NCBI RefSeq assembly: GCF_014905175.1
Contig: NC_057793.1
Coordinates: forward strand, 16,678,173 to 16,742,172
Source: Aphidius gifuensis
Lineage: Eukaryota; Arthropoda; Insecta; Hymenoptera; Braconidae
DNA length: 64,000 nucleotides
Direction: 5' to 3'
Within the stretch, counting starts at the first letter, position 1; each line of letters begins with the position of its first letter. Below are positions 35,101 through 45,020 of this stretch, one piece after another. The position numbers were made by a program, and so were the translations under genes. The notes under the pieces were generated by a model. It did no database searches. It saw nothing but the letters and a program-made list of their open reading frames with translations, and was not told the DNA's origin.

Positions 35101-35948
35101 GATTTAATGAAAATTGCAACAGTCGTCGGTATCGACGGCAAGATCAACTGGAAAATAATGCAGAAAATATTACAAGTAATCAAGCAACATTTTTGCAACC
35201 ACCAGAAACCTGTGTCATATACGATGATAATGGCATACCGATAATGCCAGACAGCACCTTAGATGAAATTCTGATTCAAAACAAGATTATAAATGAAACT
35301 GAATCGGAAAAATCCGAAAATGTTGATACAGAAAACTTCGAAACTGATGAACAAATCCCGGAACTTAAAGTTCTTGTAAACTCTAAAGAGATTGCATGTG
35401 AAGATCGTTTTCAAGAAAATTCTGCTGCACAGGCTGAGGAACCGTCGCAGAACCTCTCAGAACATTTTGAGGCACTAATGAACTCGGGGAAAACAACAGG
35501 GGACAACGAGTTGACAAGACAATCGACAAATGGAGACATTACAGATCAAAAAGATGAGAACGTTTGTTTACCATCTAAAACACGATCACTTTTGCAAAAT
35601 GGGCCTTCTTTTCCAAGTCTTCTTGCAACGAATGAATTACATCCTGTGATTATTTATGATTATGAAAATCAACATGTTACCAGTCCGAATTTTCGACCGA
35701 GATTGTCGTCCCCCGTTACAGGAAGCATTTGTTCTCCTAGGCGAGGTAGTGTGCTTCAGCCACACGGCAGAGGAAACTTCAGGGGTTCACCTCGAGTGTC
35801 GTGGACTGATAGAGGATCTCGTGGTCCACCTACCGTAAATTATATGTCACGAGGAAATAATCGAGGGAGTCTATTTTGGGGCAGCGGAAATTTCAGTGGC
35901 GGGGCCAGTGGTTTTAGAGGGAGAGGACGAGGCACGAATACGTGGTAA
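32190..35948 (+). CDS. RPRD2: RPRD2-like CTD-interacting protein, four exons, 1163 aa
   Basis: Exons are 32190-32939, 33014-33331, 33412-34364 and 34478-35948. The three introns (74, 80 and 113 bp) have GT-AG ends and the frame is continuous. Residues about 5-135 are a CID domain, with SIQSLSSWCLERR, LFYLANDVIQYSKRKN and RIFKIWDQRQVY matching the RPRD2 subgroup. Residues about 195-275 are a charged coiled coil. The rest is low complexity: a PLPPPPLPPP run, two DVDHR motifs, a His-rich run and a C-terminal RGG/FRGRGRG tail. Known family members bind the phosphorylated C-terminal domain of RNA polymerase II in the nucleus. The ATG is in good context (GATATGG). It is shorter than the human protein, with most loss in the disordered part. 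SCAF4/8 and RPRD1 were considered; the CID wording and length fit RPRD2 best. Confidence 0.92.
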
Positions 35949-36600
35949 AGAAACAGTTATGTTCAATCAAACATTGCAATTTTGTGGAGCAATCTTCAAC
36001 AGCATGTAAATATTCCATATGTTTTTCGTGTGATAATATAAAGCACTTCATTCGCATTTCAAAAACTGAAATGAAATTGTAAAAAGCTCTATGCGGTCTC
36101 AAAAAGTTTACGTGTACAAAAATGTATATGTATATTTCTTATACTTAGTAAAATGAAACATTTCATGTATCAAATATTTAGGAAAACGAATATATAAGAG
36201 TCTGCATATTGTTTTGGTGAATGGCAAAAATACTTTGATAAAATTTATCGCTTGATTGATCTTCTTGACATTAAATCTTGTAATGTGCATTCAAGTTTAA
36301 AGTTATTAATGAGTATATTTAGAATATATACATTAAATATATATTCATATCTAGTGTATATAAACTAGGCATCCAATGATTTCAGGATTACAAAACAGTT
36401 TGGTTTTTATTTGTTGGCATAGACAGAATATATTAGTAATAATATTAATATTGTTATTAAGTTGAAGTAAATCATAGCTTATAAAATAAATATAGACAAA
36501 AAAAATCCCAAATATCGTTTGAGTTTGCCATTGCTAGATCCACTGTTTCTCCATTTTTCCTGAGTTATTGTTTATATGAGTTCATATGTGATATAACTGC
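35949..36600 (+). other. RPRD2 3' untranslated region and flank
   Basis: AT-rich, without an open frame of note. AATAAA at 36485-36490, about 540 nt past the stop, is a plausible polyadenylation signal; the true end is unknown. Confidence 0.45.
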
Positions 36601-36609
36601 AAAGTCACA

Positions 36610-36632
36610 CAGTCCAATTCACAGGGCAAAAT
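36610..36632. mobile_element. CWG-type MITE terminus, solitary
   Basis: CAGTCCAATTCACAGGGC is followed by unrelated sequence, so only about 20 bp of the element remains. CTTGCGGC just downstream recalls the hAT-like terminus at 28609, so this may be a broken version of that nested insertion. Confidence 0.45.
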
Positions 36633-37049
36633 TTGACTTGCGGCATTGTCTCCCTGTTCCAGTGTAGAGGACGTGCGGGCAACAGCTAATGCAAGTACCT
36701 AAATTCTAGTCTATATAAACCTGATAACCAAATATTCTTTAATTCAAAAATTTTATTAACAAAACAATACAATTAGCAAAATATTGTTCAGCACTTTGAT
36801 CGTATCAAGCAAATTTTGGTTAGCCAACTCATTTCACTTTGTTGTTTTTTTATTGGTTTTCAAGGCAATATTACGATATCCGTGGCGACAAAATATGACA
36901 GCTGAAATTAGAACGTCTTTTCGAGAGAATAATAATGGCCGCGACAGAATTTCGATATCTCGAATACTTTTCGAGGGCCTAAGATATCGAAATTTTTTTT
37001 TTTGTTATTTTTTTTATAAATAAATGGTATATAAAAAAATTAACTTTAA

Positions 37050-37840
37050 GGGAGTACTTTTAACATAATCCAAATAGAAAGTTTAGGAAAAAGCGTAGTG
37101 TTAATTGCAACAAAAAGTCTATATCGGAGCCCGAAATTTTTGCCTGATACTGTACAAATCCCAGCCAATCACAGCCAAGTTGTGTTCGGGAAAACGCTCG
37201 GATTAATGTGTACTTGTGTTTGTGAGAATCTATGATGCTTGTTGTGACAGCTGTTTATTTAGTTGTAAATTGAGATTATCAATATTGGAATATGCATTTG
37301 ATTATTTATTTCATTAGTTAATATAATCAATTTGTTTAAAAATAATTGGAAATTTTAATTCAATAAAATTATAGTTTATTTTCATCTAGATGTTTGTATG
37401 TATGTGTGTGATATATAAAATACGTGGAGAGTTGCGCGCGACGCATCATTGCCACTCGGATACACTCGGCCTCACGTTCATGTCAAATATTGATAAATAT
37501 TGCAAACTTTAACTAACAATATCTCTGATTCTAGAAAGTTCAAGCGTTTAATTTTTTTTCCAAAATTTTCTAAATTATATCAATTTTGACATATTAATTT
37601 TTTATCAAATTTGTAAGAACCGTTTTTTTGTTAGAACTAAAAATATAAAAAAATTAAAAAAAAATCCTATACCTGCAATGTTAAACCACGTAAAAAGTTC
37701 ACCTGTTTAGACTCAATTATCTCTAATACTAGATTGTTCATCATCACAAAGTTAAGATCATTAGATGCAGGGGAATTTCAAGATTTATATATCCAAAAAT
37801 TAGAAAAATTGTAAGAAAACTAATCGATGGAAGTACTCCC
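37050..37840. mobile_element. TTAA-flanked TIR element 3
   Basis: It starts GGGAGTACTT and ends AAGTACTCCC, with TTAA on both sides (37046-37049, 37841-37844). It interrupts one arm of the 36857-39103 palindrome, and the intact partner arm confirms the insertion. The interior differs from the other TTAA elements. No coding sequence is seen. Confidence 0.8.
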
Positions 37841-38219
37841 TTAAGATCGATTTTAGTAGTATTTTTTACGAGGAATAATATGGATTAAACAGCATTATCG
37901 TATCTTCAATATTTTGCGAGATATTAAGCTTTAAAGGTGAAAAATATCGAAATTTTTTACTAATTTTTTATTATTTTGCTATTTTTCACTATAAATAAAT
38001 TTAAAAAAAAATAAATTTATGAATGATTTTAGTAGTATTTTTTACGAGGAAAATAATGGTGATAATAGAAATTCAATATCTTTAATAGTTTTTGAAATAT
38101 AAATTATTGAAAATTCAAAATATCGATATATTTATAAAATAACGAAATGTCACCAGAAAAAACTAGATTTCATAGTTATATTTGGACTTGGATAAAGAAA
38201 AATGATTAAGTGCTACATT

Positions 38220-38670
38220 TTTTACGTAGCTTAAATTTTAGCTACATCTTTTACTTAGCTAAATATTTCACTTAGCTAGATATTTTACGTAGTCTCAATT
38301 TTAGCCAAACACACAATACCTACATAATTTTACCAGCTTAATTTTTCACTCAGCTAAATATTTTACTTAGCTACATTTTTTCCTTAGCTAGATATTTCAC
38401 GTAGTCTCAATTTTAGCCAAACACACAATACCTACATAATTTTACAAGCTTAATTTTTCACTCAGCTAAATATTTTACTTAGCTACATTTTTTCCTTAGC
38501 TAGATATTTCACGTAGTCTCAATTTTAGCCAAACACACAATACCTACATAATTTTACCAGCTTAATTTTTCACTTAGCTACATCTTTTCCTTAGCTAGAT
38601 ATTTCACGTAGTCTCAATTTCAGCCAAACATACAATACCTACATAATTTTACCAGCTTAATTTTTCACTT
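38220..38670 (+). repeat. 112-bp tandem repeat, about four units
   Basis: ACGTAGTCTCAATTTTAGCC recurs at 38287, 38399, 38511 and 38606. Each unit also holds TTTCCTTAGCTAGATATTTC. It forms the loop of the palindrome. Confidence 0.8.
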
Positions 38671-39121
38671 GAATTTCTATTATCACCATTGTTTTCCTCG
38701 TAAAAAATACTACTAAAATCATTCATAAATTTATTTTTTTTAAAATTTATTTATAGTGAAAAATAGCAAAATGATAAAAAATTAGTAACAAATTTCGATA
38801 TTTTTCACTTTTAAAGCTCAATATCTCGAAAAATATTAAAGATACGATATTGCTGTTTAATCCATCTTATTCCTCGTGAAAAATACTACCAAAAACGATC
38901 TTGAAAGTAATTATTTTATATACCATTTATTTAAAAAAAAAATAACAAAAAAAAAAAGTTCGATATCTTGGGCTCTCGATATCTCAAAAAGTATTCGAGA
39001 TATCGAAATTCTGTCGCGGCCATTATTTTTCTCTCGAAAAGACGTTCTAATTTCAGTCATAACATTTTGTCGCCACGGATATCGTAATCTTGCCGTTTTC
39101 AAGAAGACTAGAAATACACAG

Positions 39122-39241
39122 TGATGGGTAAATGGTCGATTTTTGAAGTTTCATACACTTACAGTAAGATACTGTAAGAAACTGTAAGATACCTCTGACG
39201 CCATTTTGAACATTCTTATTGACTGTCGACCACTGCACCGG
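39122..39241. repeat. hAT-type end fragment with GTAAGATACTGTAAGA words
   Basis: CAGTGATGGGTAAATGGTCG matches the terminus of the CAGTGTTGGGT elements, followed by short TACTGTAAG repeats. CCACTG at 39230-39235 may belong to the 39231-39856 element. Confidence 0.45.
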
Positions 39242-39402
39242 CAGTCCAATTCACAGGGCATTACAATTTAGGGCTTTTTTCCTCCACTGGCAGCGCTTGT
39301 GAGCTTTTGTATGTGAAATCTATGTAAAAAAAATTTGACAAGCGCCATCAGTGGCCAAAAAAAGCCCTAAATTGTATAAAATTTTCCCTGTGAATACGGG
39401 TG
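39242..39402. mobile_element. CWG-type MITE, tandem copy a
   Basis: The left end is of the CAGTCCAATTCACAGGGC type and the right end of the CCCTGTGAATACGGGTG type, so one element has both terminus variants. The interior is identical to that of the following copy. Confidence 0.8.
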
Positions 39403-39560
39403 CCGTATTCACAGGGCATTACAATTTAGGGCTTTTTTCCTCCACTGGCAGCGCTTGTGAGCTTTTGTATGTGAAATCTATGTAAAAAAAATTTGACAAG
39501 CGCCATCAGTGGCCAAAAAAAGCCCTAAATTGTATAAAATTTTCCCTGTGAATACGGGTG
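39403..39560. mobile_element. CWG-type MITE, tandem copy b
   Basis: It starts CCGTATTCACAGGGC, directly joined to the GGGTG of copy a, and ends ATACGGGTG followed by CTG. No difference from copy a was found across about 150 bp. Confidence 0.8.
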
Positions 39561-39856
39561 CTGAAATATAATAAAACTGGAAGCCGAACTTAGCGTCGCC
39601 GAGAGAGAGATTCAATGGATGGGCTTTTGTCCTTGTCGGTACAGTCACGTCAACTAAAGTTGGTTGAGACTGTACTGAAATATAATGTAACTTTTATATC
39701 GTGTAGTACTAGTTTGTTTTGACGTTGACTGTACAAGATTTAATGTGCGCATGCGTGAGTGAGAGGGAAAGCCATCCAATATATTGCTATCTCTAGCGAC
39801 ACTCCGTGCATTGGCTAAGCATAGGAGTTCACGTTCCAGTTTTATTATATTTCAGT

Positions 39857-40204
39857 GAACCTACTATGTTCTAATTTCTAAACGCATATCTTAGCCCGCG
39901 TGGCCATCGCAAGATTATATTAACAATGTGATTTTTGTAAACTTAAAGCACACGTTGGCTAACATAGAATAAATTTGCGAACTTTTGTAATAAAATAAAT
40001 ATTTAATTATATTTTATTGAACAAATTTTAAATCCTTAAAGAAACAAAATGTTAGGTGTCTTAATTTGATTTGTTAAATTATTATGTAATAATTATTATG
40101 TAATAATTATTATGTATATAATTATTTGTTAATGTCAAATTCGTTTTATTGAAAAAACTATTCATTTATGGTCAATTATAAATATTTAGACATGGGTAAT
40201 AATT
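39857..40204. other. AT-rich intergenic sequence, no gene
   Basis: Short TTATGTAATAA repeats near 40085-40115. No element ends or coding segment are seen. Confidence 0.5.
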
Positions 40205-40422
40205 ATACACTTGTATAAAATTTTATAAGAGTAATAGTTATTGATCTTTATATAAAACTTTATACAATTGTATGAAGTTTTATATAGTTATATAAAGTTT
40301 TATACAACATGTTATATATAGCTTTATAAATCAAGTGGCAATATAAAACCGTATATAATTTTTTACAAATTTATAAAATTTCATACAATTATATAAAGTT
40401 ATATATAAATTTCGTTCCTCGG
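40205..40422 (-). repeat. TATAAA-rich palindromic repeat, intact copy
   Basis: Inverted relative of 1995-2190 plus 4749-4830, without the 2.56-kb insertion. It ends at AACGAGG-type sequence (CGTTCCTCGGG) in both places. Confidence 0.7.
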
Positions 40423-40950
40423 GTGTCTAAAATTTAGACAATTTTGCTGACAATGAAACCAAACATGTTATAAAGCAAGACGCAATAGTGTCTAAAATTT
40501 AGACAATTTCGTTTTAATAAAAATCAAATTTGTTATAAAGCAAGACGTAATATTGTCTAAAATTTAGACAATTTTGTTTTGAATAGAACCAAATCATTTA
40601 TGGAGCAAGACGACATTGTCTAAAATTTAGACAATTTTGTTGATAATGAAACCAAACCTGTTATAAAGCGAGACGCAATAGTGTCTAAAATTTAGACAAT
40701 TTCGTTTTAATAAAAATCAAATTTGTTATAAAGCAAGACGTAATATTGTCTAAAATTTAGACAATTTTGTTGTCAGGGAAACAAAATCTGTTATAAGGCA
40801 AGACGTAATATTGTCTAAAATTTAAACAATTTTGTTTTACTACAAACCAAATCTGTTATAAAGCAAGACGGCATTGTCTAAAATGTAGACAATATTGTTA
40901 TGAATAAAACCAAGTATGTTATAAAGCAAAATATTCCGAATTGTTTAAAA
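40423..40950 (+). repeat. 64-66-bp tandem repeat with palindromic core
   Basis: The core TGTCTAAAATTTAGACA recurs about eight times (starts near 40423, 40489, 40553 and onward). The spacers contain GTTATAAAGCAAGACG and vary slightly. The core is a perfect 17-bp inverted repeat centred on the AATTT. Confidence 0.88.
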
Positions 40951-41162
40951 TGAAGGATATTAGTCGTTTGAAATAAATTTATTTTTACTGTATTTGATGT
41001 TTCTAATACTCGAATTGAACCTAAAAAGTATATAGTCAAGGTTTTCAAAGAAAACATATTTTTTTCTTTAATCAAACCGTTTTTTATTTCTTTCAAATGT
41101 TTTTTTTTCCTAGACAAAAATTTCTATTTTGCAGAAATTTTTGTCATAATTTCAACTAAAAA

Positions 41163-41323
41163 TTTTTACAGTGTAGCAGACTGTTAAGATCGAGTATTTG
41201 GCTGGCAAAATCTGACAGAATCTGGATGAATCTGACAGAATCTGGCAGACTGTTGAAAGTCGAGTATTTGACTGGCGATACCTGACAGAATCTAGTAGAA
41301 TCTGACAGATTTTTCCACCAGGG
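41163..41323 (-). mobile_element. TIR element, CCCNGG family, member 5
   Basis: Read on the minus strand it begins CCCTGGTGGAAAAATCTGTC and continues with iterated CAGATTCTG words and GCCAAATACTCGA-type words. The other end is near GTAGCAGACTG at 41173 and is not clearly defined. It abuts a MITE right arm at 41324. Confidence 0.6.
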
Positions 41324-41379
41324 AAGCGCCGTGAGTGGTGAAAAAAGCCCTAAATTGTAATGCCCTGTGAATTGGACTG
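41324..41379. mobile_element. CWG-type MITE, right half
   Basis: AAGCGCCGTGAGTGG through GAATTGGACTG matches the right part of 44437-44599. The left half was lost at the junction with the preceding element. Confidence 0.65.
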
Positions 41380-41388
41380 CGGGTGCTG

Positions 41389-41539
41389 CACCCGTATTCA
41401 GAGGATGTTCTCATTAGGGCGTTTTTTTTCCGATGGTGGCGCTTGTGAAGCTTTTCTATGTAAAATCTATATAAAAAGTTCACAAGCGCCGCCATCGGAA
41501 AAAAAAAGCCCTAATGAGAACATCCTCTGAATACGGGTG
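41389..41539. mobile_element. CWG-flanked MITE copy
   Basis: CACCCGTATTCAGAGGATG to CATCCTCTGAATACGGGTG, with CTG on both sides. A further terminus, CACCCGTATTCAGAGG (41543-41558), follows directly and is truncated. Confidence 0.8.
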
Positions 41540-41665
41540 CTGCACCCGTATTCAGAGGTCTCTAGTCTTCTTGCGGTCAATATACGACAAGGAAGACGAT
41601 AGAGTCTGCACCGTTGCCTCTGGAGAAAAAATCAAGCTTTGCTAGCAATCATGGAGGTGAATTAA

Positions 41666-42468
41666 GGGATTACCTCGGCCAGTCACTAATAATGAGAATG
41701 CTTTGAAATTTTTACAGTAGATTCTTGAAATACTGATACATTTTATGTAATTTTTTGGTAATTGTTTGGAAGCTCGTTATTTTTTTATTAATTTTCAAAG
41801 TTGACAACTTTTAACATGGGCTCTTATGGAGAATACGATTTTTGTCAAAAAAAAGTCCATTAAAATACCGATATCTTTAATCGAAATAATGACATCGTGA
41901 AAAAAAACCTATTGGGCTATGAAGTGAAACAAAACAAAACGTATGGAAAAAAAATTGAAGAGGTTTGGAGCTTAGTTTTTTTATAATTAATAATTAAAGT
42001 ATGAAAAAATTCATCTAATCGAGCAGTATATATGACGTCTACTATATTCTAATGTACGCTTGGCAACACCGAATAGTGATCCGCCATGTTGTGGCGCGTA
42101 GGTTTAAAAACGCCAGTAATAAATCCCACATTGATACACACATACTGCCACAGCAGCTATATCATACACTAACACAACCGCACTCTCAGTACAACCAACT
42201 GTTTTTTTTTTTTTGCGGTGTTTCACGATTTACACATTTTTTTTAACTATTGAATAAATGTTTAAAAAAATAAAAGTTGATCAATTATATTTCAGGGATT
42301 AATAATATTAGGTTATTATACAAAAATTATTTCAAAAAACTATTGTTTCATCGAAAAAAAAAAATAAAAAATTCATCTTTTTGAGGTTGGCAATGGCTTT
42401 CAGACCAATGTATTAAACATAGGCTTTATCCCCTCTCCTATACCGCAAAATTTGGCCGAGGTAATCCC
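41666..42468. mobile_element. TTAA-flanked TIR element 2
   Basis: The ends GGGATTACCTCGGCCA and TGGCCGAGGTAATCCC are paired and bounded by TTAA (41662-41665, 42469-42472). The left interior (GAAATTTTTACAGTAGATTC and following) matches 15016-15507 inverted. The segment 42040-42200 is less AT-rich and of unknown origin. A left-end fragment of the same type lies at 57838. Confidence 0.8.
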
Positions 42469-42612
42469 TTAAACTCCATGCTAGCAATATAAGAGTATTA
42501 ATATCGGAATAATCACAAGTAAAGTTTCAAAAAAAACCATCGTTTTACTAATCAAAATTATAAAAAAAAAATAAGTTTCAATCAATAACTTTTGAATGCG
42601 GATATTTCAAAC

Positions 42613-42618
42613 TTTATT
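42613..42618 (-). other. Candidate polyadenylation signal of UMP-CMP kinase
   Basis: AATAAA on the minus strand about 205 nt past the stop codon. The inference is from position only. Confidence 0.4.
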
Positions 42619-42824
42619 TCATTGATAACGATGTAACATATACTACATCTCCTTTACATGGTTCAGACGTAAACCTATTAAGCATGCGATAAAAAATTCT
42701 ATATCACGGAATGTTTGTAAATAAGTAAAAATTCAATAAAGGTAGCACTTGAAATCCGAAAAACAAATAATAGCGTTAGCACAATTTTGCCATAAGCCTA
42801 TTTCCGGAAACACTTTAAAATGAA

Positions 42825-43520
42825 CTATTCTTTCTTTATCCAACCAATATCTTGCAGTTTAGAATAAACATCAGCAAATACTTCTTTCGGAGCTCTCATA
42901 GAATTGAATTTCCATAGAAGTCCATTATTTTCATAGAATCTGATGATTGGTATTGTATCAGATATAAATGTTTCGTGACGTTTTATCAATGACACTGCAT
43001 TATCATCACTTCGACCACTTCCTTTCAGTCCGCGATGAATACAACGCTGTGTACACACTTCTTGACTACACTCCAAATAAATAACACCTCGGACTATAGC
43101 TTTGTCAGACATTTCCTACAATAATTAAAAAATATAAATTCACTAAATAAAAACAATAATGACATAGATTCCAATTTTGCTATATTTAATCAATAGAATA
43201 AACCTTACTTTAGTCCAACCTTCAAGGTTGTCTTGGTTTCTAGGAAATCCATCGATTAAAAAATGTTTATCAGGAGATGATGAATTTTGCATTGCTCGAT
43301 TCAATAGGCTACATGTAATTTCGACTGGAACAATTGTGCCATTTTTTATATGACCTTCAATTAAATCACCAAACTCTGAGTCAGGCTTAGTACGCTCTTC
43401 ACGAAGTAAATCACCAGCTGATAAATGTATACAATTTGTTTTATTGACGATATCTTGACAGGTCGTACCTTTTCCGGCACCGGGTCCTCCAAGTACAAAT
43501 ATAACTTCTGGTTTTTGCAT
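42825..43520 (-). CDS. CMPK1: UMP-CMP kinase, two exons, 200 aa
   Basis: Exons on the minus strand are 43520-43209 and 43115-42825, joined across a 93-bp GT-AG intron in phase 0. The P-loop GGPGAGKGT is at residues 11-19. IHLSAGDLLREE and GTIVPVEI form the nucleoside monophosphate-binding part, FLIDGFPRNQDNLEGW follows, and RGLKGSGRSDDN near residues 132-143 is the LID. Length and motifs match eukaryotic UMP-CMP kinase, which transfers phosphate from ATP to UMP, CMP and dCMP in pyrimidine nucleotide synthesis. The LID looks one residue longer than usual, and the residue after GKGT is Thr where Gln is common. An ATG five codons upstream (43535) is possible; I chose 43520 because it gives the family's normal N-terminus. 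Adenylate kinase 1 was considered; the DGFPRNQDNL wording favours UMP-CMP kinase. Confidence 0.93.
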
Positions 43521-43535
43521 TTTCAAAAATAACAA

Positions 43536-43755
43536 ACGACTAAATTCTGTAAATTAGACGTTTAATAAGAATTGCAATTGCTATGAATAAAATTTAATGA
43601 GTGATTTCACTAATCGAGACTATCTATAAAGTACCTGATACACGAAATATGTTTGACATAAGCATAGTATTGAGTAATCTATTAAGGCATGTTGCAACTT
43701 GCAACTTGCAAGGCAGCGACGACTATTTAAGTATTTACTACGAGTGCCCGAGCGG
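43536..43755. promoter_or_regulatory. Upstream region of the kinase gene
   Basis: About 220 bp between the start codon and the next MITE. No clear promoter motif is seen; the label is positional. Confidence 0.3.
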
Positions 43756-43917
43756 CACCCGTATTCTCAGGGCAAATTTTATACAATTTAGAGCTTCTTT
43801 TTGCCACTGATGGCGCTTATAAAATTTTTTTTATATAGATTTTACATATAAAAGCTCCACAAGCGCCACCGGTGGATGAAACAAGCCCTAAATTGTAATG
43901 CCCTGTGAATACGGGTA
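43756..43917. mobile_element. CWG-type MITE copy
   Basis: It begins CACCCGTATTCTCAGGG and ends GAATACGGGTA, with the final base changed. It is nearly identical to 21747-21908. The flanks do not preserve a clean CWG pair. Confidence 0.75.
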
Positions 43918-43922
43918 ATTGC

Positions 43923-44093
43923 AGTTCATTACTGGGTACTTTACAATTTAGCGCCGCTGATGGCGCTTGTAAAAATTTTTTTTATATAGATTTTACATAC
44001 AAAAGCTTCACAAGCGCTATCAGCGGCCAAAAAAAGCCCTAAATTGTATAAAATTTGCCCTGTGAATTGGACTGCTGTGAATACGGGTGCTGC
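43923..44093. mobile_element. Decayed CWG-type MITE
   Basis: CAGTTCATTACTGGGTAC at the left is diverged. The right arm AAGCCCTAAATTGTATAAAA to GAATTGGACTG is good. CTGTGAATACGGGTGCTG follows as a second terminus, so two right ends stand in series. Confidence 0.6.
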
Positions 44094-44300
44094 GTGCAGC
44101 ATTTTTTCAACATAGTCCTCGGTGGCCATTTTTTAGTAAATTGCTAGTGAGATATACATAGTGACACAAGTGCTATAGCATAGAACTTGGTCGAAAAACT
44201 ATGCTGGTGGCAACATGCCCTAACAATACAAATTAGATATAATAGTGTGAGAGAGAGTTCGGCTTCCAGTTTTATTATATTTTAGTGATTAACACACATG
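44094..44300. repeat. Fragments of two TIR elements
   Basis: GCAGCATTTTTTCAACATAG to GGTCGAAAAACTATGCTGG matches 11425-11545. CGGCTTCCAGTTTTATTATA at about 44263 matches the right end of the CACTGAAATATAA element. Confidence 0.6.
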
Positions 44301-44415
44301 TGCACATGTAAATGCCAAGGCGGATTTTCATGATACAAAAAAAGGAAATGTACACTATGCAACACTGCTCACTAGATTCTAACAGATATTACTAAAAAAC
44401 TTAGTTGTTTTTATG

Positions 44416-44836
44416 CACTGAAATATAATAAAACTGCAGTCCAATTCACAGGGCAAATTTTTTACAATTTAGGGCTTTTTTTTGCCGCTAATGGCGCTTG
44501 TAAAAATTTTTTTTATATATATCTTACATACAAAAGCTTCACAAGCGCCGTGAGTGGTGAAAAAAAGCCCTAAATTGTAATGCCCTGTGAATTGGACTGC
44601 AGAGATAGCAATATATTGGTTGGCATTCCCTCTCACTCACGCATGCGCACATTAAATCTTGTACAGTCAACGTCAAAACAAACTAGTACTACACGATATA
44701 AAAGTTACATTATATTTCAGTACAGTCTCAACCAACTTTAGTTGACGTGACTGTACCGACAAGGACAAAAGCCCATCCATTGAATCTCTCTCTCGGTGAC
44801 GCTAAGTTCGGCTTCCAGTTTTATTATATTTCAGTG
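44416..44836. mobile_element. CACTGAAATATAATAAAACTG TIR element, copy 2
   Basis: It begins CACTGAAATATAATAAAACT and ends TTTTATTATATTTCAGTG, inverted with respect to 39231-39856. Flanks are TTTTTATG and TTTTTATA, a 7-of-8 match, which suggests hAT-type insertion. A MITE sits inside at 44437-44599 and part of the adjoining sequence is deleted relative to copy 1. Confidence 0.7.
44437..44599. mobile_element. CWG-type MITE nested in a hAT-like element
   Basis: CAGTCCAATTCACAGGGC to its inverted partner GAATTGGACTG. The flanks are CTG on the left and CAG on the right, so the direct repeat is not exact here. Confidence 0.8.
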
Positions 44837-44848
44837 TTTTTATAACGG

Positions 44849-44969
44849 CACCCGTATTCAGAGGATGTTCTCATTAGGGCGTTTTTTTTCTGATGGTGGC
44901 GTTTGTGGAGCTTTTCTATGTGAAATCTATATAAAAAAAATTTTGTCAAGCGCCATCAGCGGAAAAAAA
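44849..44969. mobile_element. CWG-type MITE, truncated
   Basis: CACCCGTATTCAGAGGATG through GCGCCATCAGCGG is present. The right arm is replaced by the element starting at about 44974. Confidence 0.7.
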
Positions 44970-45020
44970 AAATTCCGACGATCGTATATACTGGTATATG
45001 GGCTGGTTTTGTAGTCCATA

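Larger units (their letters stand above)
36857..39103. mobile_element. 2.2-kb palindromic element with ATATCGTGG-type arms
   Basis: CAAGGCAATATTACGATATC and CGTGGCGACAAAATATGAC at the left mirror GTCGCCACGGATATCGTAAT and CTTGCCG at the right. Inner arms (TTAGTAGTATTTTTTACGAG and GAGATATTAAGCTTTAAAGG at 37855-38140) mirror 38680-38900. The middle is a 112-bp tandem repeat. The left arm is broken by the TTAA element at 37050-37840. Confidence 0.65.
39231..39856. mobile_element. TIR element with CACTGAAATATAATAAAACTG ends, interrupted
   Basis: The terminus CACTG (39231-39235) is separated from its continuation CTGAAATATAATAAAACTGG (39561 onward) by a tandem pair of MITEs. The right end is CAGTTTTATTATATTTCAGTG. 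A second copy lies inverted at 44416-44836. The interior carries a GTACAGTC...GACTGTAC hairpin. Confidence 0.65.

Noticed and set aside
40423..40950. CRISPR-like array (regularly spaced palindromic repeats)
   Set aside because: The spacers are similar to one another, the host is a eukaryote with introns, and the pattern is that of a satellite repeat.
42040..42246. Captured host exon inside the TTAA element
   Set aside because: A 64-codon frame and less AT-rich DNA are present, but there is no recognisable protein or splice pattern; left as unknown.
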